Assembly: GCA_022925895.1 (NCBI GenBank)
Contig: JAKSYS010000193.1
Span: 26,794 to 90,793 of the forward strand
Direction of reading: 5' to 3'
DNA length: 64,000 bases
From: Fragilaria crotonensis
Taxonomy: Eukaryota > Bacillariophyta > Fragilariophyceae > Fragilariales > Fragilariaceae
A program made the position numbers and the translations under genes. Each line of letters starts with the position of its first letter. Within the stretch, counting starts at the first letter, position 1. This document shows, one piece after another, positions 52,052 to 61,189 of the stretch. The notes below the pieces were generated by a model that saw nothing but the letters and a program-made list of their open reading frames with translations, had not been told where the DNA came from and did no database searches.

Positions 52052-54393
52052 GCCAGCGCCAACGAACGGAGATCGCCTCACAGTGTGGGACGATTATTTA
52101 CCCAGAACTGATGATGATTTGTAGTACTCAAACGGAATTTAATACAGGGAGGGTTAACTTTCCTGGAGATAATGGTATGGATACGGAACAGAGACACAAC
52201 TCAATATTACAACGTTTGACTGATTTAGCAGCACATGCGAGCAGAAGATATTCCACTACAGCACCGGAATCAACGGACACTACAGGAGTTATCCCGGAAG
52301 TATCTCCCGACAATCCTACATTCCAACCACCGCTGTTGTCTGCAACAATCCTCACGCCAGCCCAGAGGCTGAGTATTGCAAGAACGGAATGGAACAAACT
52401 CTTGTCGCAACGTGGGACTATACCAGCAACACGGACATCGGTCTTGTCGTCAGAAAATCGTCGCGAAAATAATTCATGGGGAGATACGTTGGAGGAAAAA
52501 GGCGATCGTGTTACAAGGATTTATTCTTTGAATGTAAACGGTCTTTCAATTGATCGAAGAGGTGGGAGATTTGATGATTTATGTAAAGTGGGCAAAGAAG
52601 TTCAAGCCGACATTATTTGTTGTCAAGAACATAATCTGGACACAACACGATCTCACGTTCGTAGCATATTATATGACACTGCTCGACAATATTGGAGTCG
52701 TACACGTCTTGTATTCGGCACTACGCCTATTCCGTTTGAGACTAATTATAAACCAGGTGGTACACTGATGGTATCAATTGGCGATATCACCGGGCGCGTG
52801 ATTGCACAAAGTCACGACAAGTGGGGTCGGTGGACAAGCCAAACTTTCCGCGGAGCGGGAAATACAAACTTGACGGTCATATCTGCTTACCAGGTCGTTA
52901 CTGACAGTCCCCATACAGGTTTAACAACGACAACCTCACAACAACAGAGTTTATTGACACAATCGAACGATCCCGCCACCCCACGTAAGGCGTTCAAACG
53001 TGATTTAAAGAAGTTCATTCGTGAAAGACGCATCCAAGGAGACGAGTTGTTAATCGTCGGAGACTTCAACGAATCGTTCGCATCGGAAATTGACGGCATG
53101 AGTCAAATTGCTGCGGAGTTTCAGTTGCTGAACGTCATGCAGACCAGACATCACCACAGACCTCCTGCGACATACTTACGAGGGAAAAAATGCCTCGATT
53201 ATGGCCTCGCAACGCACAGGGTTGCAAACGCTATGCTTCGGTGTGGATACGAATCCTTCAATGAAAGATTCGCTACCGACCATCGTGCTTATTTTTTCGA
53301 TTTTGATAATGATTCTCTCTTTGGAAACATGACTCAGAAGCTTGCGCCGAATACCCTTCGAGTGTTAAAGTCAAACAACATCGAACAGGTGACCCAGTAT
53401 ATCAAAATAAAATATGACCACCTGATGCATAGGAATGCCATTTGCCGAGTTGAACAATTGTCTCTCCCTGGAAACAGACATGTATTCGCTGAACGTTTAG
53501 ATTCTGATGTTGTCAAGGCAAGTCTGGATGCCGAGATGAAAACCAAAAGATTTCGAGAACCAGCATGGTCAGTCGCGTTAAGCAAGGCGAGACTGAAGAA
53601 GGCAATTTTGACTAAATGGCTTACAATGCAACGAACAGGTTTAGATCATTCGCAAATTTTCGAACACGTCATGGCAACACAAAATGTCGATATTACGCTT
53701 CCAGAATCGAAAGAACAATGCAAGCAGCAACTACGAGAGGTTCAAGTGGAGATTAAAACGATAGTTGCTGAAAGTTACCTCCGAAGGGATCAAGAAAGAG
53801 AAGAACGAATCCAAGAGCTTGAGCAATCGGTAATCACAGCGGACAAACAGCACGCTAAGCTACTCAGGCGGTTGATGAGGAACGAGAAGGTAAAGCGAGT
53901 TTCGGAAAAGATTAAAGCTGCGCGTGAGAAAGGGCAGAGACAAGGAGTCACGCGTATTGAGATTCCCTGTTCACCATCGACCGATCCAAAAACATGTACG
54001 GACTGGCAGACTATCGATGTTCCGTCGGAAATCGTGGAACAAGTTCAGCGAAGAAATCGGCAACATTTTGGTCAGGCACAAGGTACTCCGTTTACAGTAG
54101 CTCCGTTGGCAACCGATCTGAATTTTTTCGGAGATACCGAGAAGGCAGATTTGATACTCGAGGGTAAATATCGGACTGATCAATATTCCGAGTCAGTGCA
54201 ACTCCTACTTCAACATTTGCATCAAACTCATGAGACGGTGAATATGGCAATGTTTCCGACAGTTTCCATGGAGGAGTTCAAGGGAAAGATTAGTGCATGG
54301 CGAGAATCCACTACCACGTCACCATCGGGTATGCATCTGGCCATTACAAGGCACTGTTCGCGAAACACAAATATTCACATGTGCCTCCGTTAG
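51883..54393 (+). CDS. LINE ORF2, AP-endonuclease segment
   Basis: An 836-codon frame. After a disordered 200-residue start comes an exonuclease-endonuclease-phosphatase domain: SLNVNGLS (metal-binding Asn), CCQEHN (catalytic Glu), VGDFNES (Asp/Asn pair), GKKCLDYGLAT and the terminal TDHRAYFFDF with the active-site His. It nicks target DNA to prime reverse transcription. A Lys/Glu-rich helical connector follows. The frame ends at 54393 shortly after TTSPSGMHL, where family RTs continue GHYKAL. One missing G in CTGGCC would explain the stop. Confidence 0.85.
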   Translation: MPSSSSFNQCNGTPAIGGPRRISRPSRKTPRQEGFSTQTQTIAKYSASQVSQKIPVSQRQRTEIASQCGTIIYPELMMICSTQTEFNTGRVNFPGDNGMDTEQRHNSILQRLTDLAAHASRRYSTTAPESTDTTGVIPEVSPDNPTFQPPLLSATILTPAQRLSIARTEWNKLLSQRGTIPATRTSVLSSENRRENNSWGDTLEEKGDRVTRIYSLNVNGLSIDRRGGRFDDLCKVGKEVQADIICCQEHNLDTTRSHVRSILYDTARQYWSRTRLVFGTTPIPFETNYKPGGTLMVSIGDITGRVIAQSHDKWGRWTSQTFRGAGNTNLTVISAYQVVTDSPHTGLTTTTSQQQSLLTQSNDPATPRKAFKRDLKKFIRERRIQGDELLIVGDFNESFASEIDGMSQIAAEFQLLNVMQTRHHHRPPATYLRGKKCLDYGLATHRVANAMLRCGYESFNERFATDHRAYFFDFDNDSLFGNMTQKLAPNTLRVLKSNNIEQVTQYIKIKYDHLMHRNAICRVEQLSLPGNRHVFAERLDSDVVKASLDAEMKTKRFREPAWSVALSKARLKKAILTKWLTMQRTGLDHSQIFEHVMATQNVDITLPESKEQCKQQLREVQVEIKTIVAESYLRRDQEREERIQELEQSVITADKQHAKLLRRLMRNEKVKRVSEKIKAAREKGQRQGVTRIEIPCSPSTDPKTCTDWQTIDVPSEIVEQVQRRNRQHFGQAQGTPFTVAPLATDLNFFGDTEKADLILEGKYRTDQYSESVQLLLQHLHQTHETVNMAMFPTVSMEEFKGKISAWRESTTTSPSGMHLAITRHCSRNTNIHMCLR

Positions 54394-54485
54394 ATCCGTC
54401 AATACCACCAGAAGATGAACGCACAAGAACATCTGAAGTTACTGGCTCTTAAAGACGAATATGACAACATGCAACAAACATTGGC

Positions 54486-55844
54486 GTGATGCATTTATCG
54501 TTGTTGAATTACGCACTTGAACGCGGATACTCGTTCACCAGATGGCAATGTATAGCGAATACGATCTTGTTCAAAGATAGAGGATGCGTGAAAATACACC
54601 GCACAAGAGTGATACACATCTATGAGGCCGATTTTAATCTCATGTTGGGTATCAAGTGGCGAGCGACATTGTACCAATCAGAAGCAATGAAGCTGCTTAA
54701 TGATGGACAATTCGGATCTCGACCTCGTCGAAATGCAATCGATCCGGTTATGATAGAGGAGCTGCAGTTTGAGATCTCGCGACTGAGTCGACGAATGTTT
54801 CTTCAAACTAATTATGACGCCAGTGCTTGTTATGACAGAATTATTCCAAATTTGGCAATGCTCGCAAGTCGCAAATTCGGTGTTGCAAAAGAAGCTACCC
54901 AATGCAATAGCTACACTCTCTTTAACGCCAAATACCAGATCAGAACTGAGCTCGGATTATCGGAATCCTCGTACTCACATTCGACAGATATGCCCATATA
55001 CGGAACGGGTCAGGGAAGCGGGAATTCCCCGATGATTTGGTGTTTCTTGTCGAGTCTGTTGTACGATTGTTACGATTTGAAGGCATATCCTGCGCAGTAT
55101 TGCAACCCGGATTGGTCGAATCAAAGTCGTATTACGATGATCGGATTCGTGGATGATAGTAACGGACAAGTGAATTCGTTTTATGAGACAGAAGATTCGG
55201 CACACTTGCAAGAGTTGATCCGGAAAGCACAACACAATGCTTCACAGTGGTCCAGTTTACTTCACGCCACCGGAGGAGCGTTGGAGCTTTCCAAATGTTC
55301 ATATCACGTCATGTATTGGAAATTTTCTATGCAAGGCGCTCCCGTCCTGTCTAATATTAAATCGGAAATCCCTCCCTTGCAGGTAAGCGACCCGTTGACT
55401 GATAATATCCAGGTACTGGAATTCTTACCACCTTCGGTTGCACATAAAACTCTTGGACACTACAAAGAACCGGTAGGAATTCAAAAGACGCAGTTCCGCC
55501 AACTTAAAGAAAAAAGCGATCGGATAACCGAGTTTCTCTGGTCAACACATTTCACAAGGGAGGAAGCATGGACATACTACCGATCATGCTACGTGCCTGC
55601 AGTGACGTACCCATTAACCAGCTCATTTCTTTCGTCCTCGCAGTTAACTTCTATACAAACGAAGGCTATGGCCATCATAGCAGCGAAATGTGGTTTTAAT
55701 CGCAAGACAAAGAAGGAAGTATTATATGGACCGCATGATCTGGGAGGAGCAGGTTTGCCATCTTATCGCCCAACAAGGCATTTGTCAGACAACGTATTTT
55801 TTACGACATTGGAGGAGTCAATCCTCAGTCGGAAAACTTCTTAA
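54486..55844 (+). CDS. LINE ORF2, reverse transcriptase segment
   Basis: A 452-codon frame with RT motifs in order: ANTILFKDRG; QFGSRPRRNAIDPV; TNYDASACYDRI with the first catalytic Asp; YGTGQGSGNSPMIW; GFVDDSNG with the catalytic Asp pair; TGGALELSKCSYHVMYW. It continues directly from the endonuclease frame after a one-base shift near 54340. Its end runs into the next frame at a TTTTTT run (55797-55803), where deleting one T gives a continuous protein. The remaining ORF2 parts are at 55690-58226. Confidence 0.85.
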   Translation: MMHLSLLNYALERGYSFTRWQCIANTILFKDRGCVKIHRTRVIHIYEADFNLMLGIKWRATLYQSEAMKLLNDGQFGSRPRRNAIDPVMIEELQFEISRLSRRMFLQTNYDASACYDRIIPNLAMLASRKFGVAKEATQCNSYTLFNAKYQIRTELGLSESSYSHSTDMPIYGTGQGSGNSPMIWCFLSSLLYDCYDLKAYPAQYCNPDWSNQSRITMIGFVDDSNGQVNSFYETEDSAHLQELIRKAQHNASQWSSLLHATGGALELSKCSYHVMYWKFSMQGAPVLSNIKSEIPPLQVSDPLTDNIQVLEFLPPSVAHKTLGHYKEPVGIQKTQFRQLKEKSDRITEFLWSTHFTREEAWTYYRSCYVPAVTYPLTSSFLSSSQLTSIQTKAMAIIAAKCGFNRKTKKEVLYGPHDLGGAGLPSYRPTRHLSDNVFFTTLEESILSRKTS

Positions 55845-57258
55845 GTGTACGATGGCTTGGGTACATTTGTCAGTGGGGATGCCTTATTCAATATTGGAGA
55901 GGACAGAAGAAGTCTTACCACATCTCGAATCGAAATGGATTCGAAGTCTCCGGGAATTTTTGGCTTCGATCTCCGCGTCTATTCAGTTAGATGATCCATG
56001 CGTTCCACCAACACAAAGAGAACACGACTGTTATCTGATGGATATGATCATACAGTCAAAGCGGTTCACTCCAGCTGAAATTCGGAAGTTGAATTATTGC
56101 AGGTTGTTTTTGCAAGCGGTCACATTATCGGATATTACAAAACCCAATGGAACGGAACTGGATCCGTGTTTTTTACAAGGGAGATCATCGCTTCATAGTG
56201 GACGAACACGATGGCATACCATTAACCAAGATAGACCTTCGGAAACCGAGTGGAAATTGTGGAGAGCAGCGAACGCGATATGGAGTGATCCGCAGGGGCA
56301 ATTAGTTCATCCGCTCGGAGCGTGGTTGAAGCCAGTACCAGAACTTCGATTCCAATACTTTGCGTACGTATATCGACGATCATTATATATACGAACGGCG
56401 GAGAATACTTATGCTACATTTCGTCATAACGGATTGAATTATTATCGTCCGTCGTCAACACAGCGTCACCGCACATACGCACAACTTCCCGAACGAGCAA
56501 GACCAGCTGAAGTAGAATTTGGTGGCGAAGGCAGATGGCTTTTGCGAGGTCAACCATCGAGATCATTCAGAATTCCAACGATTCCTACGTCAGCGACAGC
56601 CACCTTCGATCTCTTCATTAATACCCTTGATCCGTGGGAAACGGAATTACTTCGTCAGAGTACGCTCACCGTTGACCCTTATTCCGTATGCTTGGCGCTA
56701 ACACCAGGTTTTCGGGCAGTAAGCGATGGTTCCGTTAGCAGACAGCATCATGGTTCATTTGGTTGGGTTGTGAGTTCATTAGATGGCGAGCGTCTAGCAG
56801 TTGGGATGGGTCCGGTTCGAGGGCGCCGCCTGCATTCCTTTCGGGCTGAGGCATATGGTTTATTATCTCTGCTTCGTTTTCTGATACGCATCAAAGAGTT
56901 CACGGGTATGCACGAAGCATGGGATGGAGTGTTGGCAACGGATAGTCAGAGTGTGTTGGATACCTTGCAAATCGGGGACACGGATCTGCAGGAGGAAGAA
57001 ACACCAATTGACTTAGACAATGGAGGCGTGGTGCTGGATTGCTTAAGGCCGGACTGGGACATCCTCATCGAAATCCAAACTGCGTTACAAAGTCTTCCAC
57101 AGGTTCGTCTTCAATACGTGAAAGGGCATCAGGATCGGAAGAGATCATACCAGAGCCTCGATCTCCTTGGTCAACTTAACGTTGATGCTGACCAGCAGGC
57201 AGGTCAATACAATCTGGAATATGGAGCTCAGCGACCGATCGTCTTATTGTCACCCTAG
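55690..57258 (+). CDS. LINE ORF2, connector and RNase H segment
   Basis: Useful coding begins at about 55800 after the shift in the T-run. A Trp/Arg-rich connector leads to RNase H: VSDGSVSRQHHGSFGW (first Asp), SFRAEAYGLLSLL (Glu), LATDSQSVLDTL (Asp) and the terminal VKGHQDRK. RNase H removes RNA from the cDNA hybrid. It ends at 57258; the following residues continue in another frame. Confidence 0.8.
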   Translation: MVLIARQRRKYYMDRMIWEEQVCHLIAQQGICQTTYFLRHWRSQSSVGKLLKCTMAWVHLSVGMPYSILERTEEVLPHLESKWIRSLREFLASISASIQLDDPCVPPTQREHDCYLMDMIIQSKRFTPAEIRKLNYCRLFLQAVTLSDITKPNGTELDPCFLQGRSSLHSGRTRWHTINQDRPSETEWKLWRAANAIWSDPQGQLVHPLGAWLKPVPELRFQYFAYVYRRSLYIRTAENTYATFRHNGLNYYRPSSTQRHRTYAQLPERARPAEVEFGGEGRWLLRGQPSRSFRIPTIPTSATATFDLFINTLDPWETELLRQSTLTVDPYSVCLALTPGFRAVSDGSVSRQHHGSFGWVVSSLDGERLAVGMGPVRGRRLHSFRAEAYGLLSLLRFLIRIKEFTGMHEAWDGVLATDSQSVLDTLQIGDTDLQEEETPIDLDNGGVVLDCLRPDWDILIEIQTALQSLPQVRLQYVKGHQDRKRSYQSLDLLGQLNVDADQQAGQYNLEYGAQRPIVLLSP

Positions 57259-57261
57259 CCA

Positions 57262-58226
57262 AAGCGCACTTGGTTTTAGCTGATGGGACCGTCACCGGCA
57301 GATATTCCACTGTGTTACTTCATGAGGCATCCCATGAACCTCTTCTCGAGTATATCAGGACGAAGAACGGATGGACCCAGTTTACCCTTCAATGTATCAT
57401 TGGGAGCTCATGCTTCAGCCATCAATCGCACGGCAATACCTCACACTCACATTGTTAAACTTTTGCATCGGTTATTACCCACGGCAGCTCAGGCGAACAA
57501 ATTCGACGGGGAATCGTGTGCGCGTTGTGCGGTTCCTCGACGAGGATTATTTCACATTATCCGATGTCAGCACAGCACTCGTGGCGAATGGCGGACACAG
57601 CTCCTGGCTCGACTCGAGACTCCTTCATTCACTCGAATACATCACCGATGCTGTGTGAATTAATGCTGGATGGGTTGCGTCAATGGTTTGATTCTTCCGA
57701 CAACGACATCAACCTTTGTCCAGATGAGTATCACCCTACATTGCGGGAAATTATTCTTCAACAAAACAAGATCGGATGGGCACAAGTACTACTCGGGCGG
57801 TTTAGTGCGGCTTGGGAATCTCAACAGCGACGATATCATTTGACTCAACACGGCGAAGACGACGACAGGAGCCAAAGTTCAACATGGCAAGCGAACGTGA
57901 TTTTACTTTTGTGGAAACAGTGGTATAAGTTGTGGAAGCAAAGGAATCGAGAAGTGCACGGACATGACGAACGTACCAGGCTGGAGACAACTACTCGCGA
58001 GGTGAGGCGACAACTCTCGGAGATATACCGACACCGCACACTTTATGAAACACACGTTCAGAAGTTATTACACGCTGATGTGACGGAACATGAACAGCAT
58101 TCCTTGCGGGTTACTCAGAATTGGTTGGCAATCAATGCCCCGATCTTTCGCGATAGCTATCGCCGAGTTAAGCGGAGAGCGACTACTGGTATGAGGTCGA
58201 TTCGAGACTACTTTGGCGTGCGCTAG
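57262..58226 (+). pseudogene. LINE ORF2 C-terminal domain, frameshifted
   Basis: Coding-like sequence moves through three frames: ADGTVTGRYSTVLLHEASH (57270 frame), a Cys/His cluster CARCAVP...FHIIRCQH (57283 frame), and a Trp-rich helical end with LLLWKQWYKLWKQRNREVHG (57516 frame) stopping at 58226. The Cys/His part resembles the zinc-finger-like tail of the LINE at 10.5-13.7 kb. This domain may bind the target or the element RNA. Confidence 0.65.
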
Positions 58227-58357
58227 AGGTGGCTTCTCAAGTCGAACAAGCGACGATAGCTACTGTATACTCCAGTACAGTGCCTATCCGTGCGGGTCGA
58301 ACGTCTTCTCGTATTGGGCGTAGCGATAGCACGTTAATTTGAATTCTAGTTTTTTTT

Positions 58358-58372
58358 TTCGAAGCACTTCTC
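58358..58372 (+). repeat. Target-site duplication, right
   Basis: TTCGAAGCACTTCTC, an exact copy of 50299-50313, directly after the T-run at the LINE 3' end. Confidence 0.9.
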
Positions 58373-59488
58373 TGTTTTGATGCCTGGCTTATGCAGGACA
58401 CATTTTGGGACAGCTCCAACAGCTCGACCGCAATTCAATCGGCACGTTCGTCGATAGAAGGGTTATTAAAATTGTGTAAAAACAATATCCCTGCAATGAA
58501 GGAAAATTGTTGGAAATTTCCAAAGTTTCATGAATTGTTGCATATCGTTGATGACATTGAAAGATTTGGAGCACCACGAAACCTTAATGCCGAACGACCA
58601 GAATCGCTATTGATTTATGCCGCCAAACGACCTGGGCGCCGGGCACAAAAACGACATGCAGGAATTTTGTATGAACTGCAATCTGCACAACGACTTGCGG
58701 ACTCCCATATCATTAATTTGGTTCACACACGTATCTGGGGTGACAACGAAGTTTTCGATAATTCAAGCGTTTCCGACGTAAACAGCGACGATGATGACGA
58801 CACAACCGAATCTGCCATTCTGCAAACGTCTGGCCACGCCACGTTTGCAACCGTGACGTGCGTCTTTGGAGTGCCTCGAGTGGTATGGCATAGCTGTACT
58901 GACCTCCAACGGATGCGATTGCCAACAGCATTGCTCGAGTTTCTGACTGAACATTTTGGTCTTCATGTCCGCATTGCAACTGAATATGTGCGGCACATTT
59001 ATACTTTTCGATGTCATCCTGCCTACCAATCTGGCGGAGCTGTCTACGATTGGATGAATGTCCAGTTCAATGATGATAGTATTTGTCCTTGTCGATTAGC
59101 TGCCGTTGTTGTATTGATGACGATCCAAACAACCCGGAGCGATTTGCTTGGTTGTTCAGGCAGCTATGAAACGGTCGCACATTGATTCCGTTTTATTTAC
59201 AGAATGGAGTTGGTCAAGCACCTACCTGACCATATCACCCAACGCAATTGATTCCCCTTGTTTTGTGGTTTCCATTAAGGATGATGATTCAAAAGTTTTG
59301 GTAACAAAACCGTATGACGAGTGGCCCGCCCAGTTTACCTCTCTCTATCACTATCCATCACAGAATTCAACTTAAATTAATAAGATCAGAAATTAAATGC
59401 CAAACTTAATGTAAAGCAATCAAATGTATGTCATACGTAATGTATATTATTCACATAGATTGTTCTTCCTCATGCAAGCGTCATCAGA

Positions 59489-59849
59489 TCAAGTTTGTGC
59501 TTTTTTTGTCCCTTTGTACCTTAGGAAATATCCACGACGAAAGCGAACGAATGAACTCTTCACTTCTGCTGTTGAAGTGCAATAATCGAGTGCCTCTTGG
59601 CACAAAGGGAGTGCAACGACTTCATTTGCGTCATACACAAATCCTCCATGAATTGTTACCGCATGAGAACAATTGCCGTCAGACGCGTACAAGACACCAA
59701 CCAAAATATGGCGCTCATCCAATAGATCTTTCTGCCAATCAAAACTTTTAGGGATCCTTTCAATAACAATCCACTTAGGTAGGTAGCATTTTCCTTGCAC
59801 GCAGCATCACGCAATCAAGAGCATCAACGACAGCACCTTTCAAGATTTC
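59489..59849 (-). pseudogene. Papain-like accessory protein remnant, copy B
   Basis: The minus-strand 104-codon frame (59800-59489) matches the end of the accessory protein at 39397-40326: WIVIERIPKSFDW, CSHAVTIHGGFVYDANE with the candidate His and Asp, then the FRRGY end. The preceding residues (EILKGAVVDALD) lie in another frame up to 59849. There the homology stops at the start of the third LINE, so the candidate catalytic Cys and all upstream domains are outside or lost. The gene end is 113 bp from the end of transposase B, in the same convergent layout as copy A. Confidence 0.75.
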
Positions 59850-59952
59850 AAGATTTTACACAATTTTCTAGTTTAGAGTTTCGCAAGTACAGTCTGTCCG
59901 CAGTCCGTAATTGCGTACAGTAAATAGGAAGTTGTCGCGTACCCCAAGCATC

Positions 59953-61062
59953 ATGACCATGACCGAAGGAACGGCTCCCACGCCTCCTTCGGCTCTCCCC
60001 GTCGATTTGACTCCATCGCACACGATGTATGGATTCGAGACTGACACCTGGGTAGATCAACCCATTCCCGAAGCTCCCGACTGGTTTTCCCGCCAAGAAC
60101 GTTATCGTAGGAACGCCAACGCGCAGGCCTATCGGCAGTACGGACACCCAACCAACTGGAATCGATACATTCATCTTGGATTGTTTGTGTTCGAAGATTG
60201 TTTCGAATGCGACAAAGTTTGGGCAGCTGTTAACACGGATCCTCTCATGGTCCATAGAGCAATCTGGTATAACTTCATGAGTCACGTTGATCGTGATCTC
60301 CAGGTTCCAGTCAAGTTAAACGATTGGGCAACCAACATCTCTCAACCGTATCTAGCGGTCCATGACCCAACGACATTGCACGAAACCGATACCACTGCTT
60401 ACTCTTGGAAAGAGATGCGATTTTTCAAACAGCAAGAGGAAATGGAGATTGACGATGCCCAAGCTTGGATCCCAGTTTCAGGACGCCGTCGATCAAAGAG
60501 CCCACCAAATCAGCAGTCCATTATTAACGTGAATACGAGCAATGTTGTCGGTGCCTTTGCTCCTGGTTTTAATCTTCCCCCAGAAGAATTACCAAGGAAC
60601 TATCGACCCATGGAAAACAAACTGCCGGAACAACGAGGACAACTCCCATTGATCCAAAAGAACAAAGACGTGATCGAAAGGAAAGGGGAAAAAGCTGACC
60701 AGCTCAACAAAACGATGAGAGAGAATAAGAAGCAGGATTCTCAGCAACTTCCACTTGGTCGAAATGTGACGGATAACGAAGTTGAACAGGAAACCCAACA
60801 CGTATTTGGTAACAACCGACATGATCTAAATGAAAAGGAGAGTACGACGCCATGGAACAATACAACCACCCAAACAGCACCACATCCAAACATTCCGACA
60901 AACGATGGTACCCATCGAGTCACGATCAAATGGTTCCCACCGGAGGATTTGGCAGTATACGAAAGCGACAAAAATAAAATGAATGAAGCAATCTACAACT
61001 TAGTGAGTGATATTCTCCCGAACAATACGGAATGCTGTACCGGTGGGAAAGCGAAGATTTGA
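59953..61062 (+). CDS. LINE ORF1 N-terminal segment
   Basis: 369 residues from the ATG at 59953 (MTMTEGTAPTPPS). A folded N-terminal region contains FVFEDCFECDKVW. Then comes a Gln/Asn/Lys-rich disordered stretch and a C-terminal part with HRVTIKWFPPEDLAVYES. Homology of the ORF1 family continues downstream in other frames, so the stop at 61062 is probably a frame break rather than the true end. Confidence 0.6.
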   Translation: MTMTEGTAPTPPSALPVDLTPSHTMYGFETDTWVDQPIPEAPDWFSRQERYRRNANAQAYRQYGHPTNWNRYIHLGLFVFEDCFECDKVWAAVNTDPLMVHRAIWYNFMSHVDRDLQVPVKLNDWATNISQPYLAVHDPTTLHETDTTAYSWKEMRFFKQQEEMEIDDAQAWIPVSGRRRSKSPPNQQSIINVNTSNVVGAFAPGFNLPPEELPRNYRPMENKLPEQRGQLPLIQKNKDVIERKGEKADQLNKTMRENKKQDSQQLPLGRNVTDNEVEQETQHVFGNNRHDLNEKESTTPWNNTTTQTAPHPNIPTNDGTHRVTIKWFPPEDLAVYESDKNKMNEAIYNLVSDILPNNTECCTGGKAKI

Positions 61063-61189
61063 TGATGTCAAATTGTGCAAAATCTAACAGCTATCGGGTT
61101 ACGAGACATATATCTCCGAAAGTTACAATGATACCAGAGCGATCTCAGATGATATTTGAGTCCGCTTTGGCTTTAAGAACAATCCGTCC

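Larger units (their letters stand above)
50314..58357 (+). mobile_element. APE-type LINE inserted in transposase B
   Basis: 8044 bp between perfect 15-bp duplications. Order: ORF1, AP-endonuclease, RT, RNase H, Cys/His C-terminal domain. It begins AGAATTTTCACC and ends in a T-run rather than poly(A). It looks nearly full length, since ORF1 and a short 5' leader are present. Confidence 0.88.
48539..59375 (+). pseudogene. DDE transposase copy B, split by an 8-kb LINE
   Basis: ATG at 48539 starts a C2H2-like finger (CLNPHC...H...C) as in copy A. The core passes through several frames: 48876-49562 (VDVPHGPPCDVITFDF), 49307-49702 (FVPIIQWIDRTSVTG), and 49687 onward (YVIQDMQEGDALCGRYG, GATPVETMHAFRKGLIE). 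The reading breaks at 50313 and resumes in frame at 58373 (CFDAWLMQDTFW), continuing to KFHELLHIVDDIERFGAP and the C-terminal part ending at 59375. Removing the LINE and one copy of its 15-bp duplication joins the two halves in the same frame. Other frame changes remain on both sides, so the gene is broken independently of the insertion, unless those are sequence errors. Confidence 0.75.
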
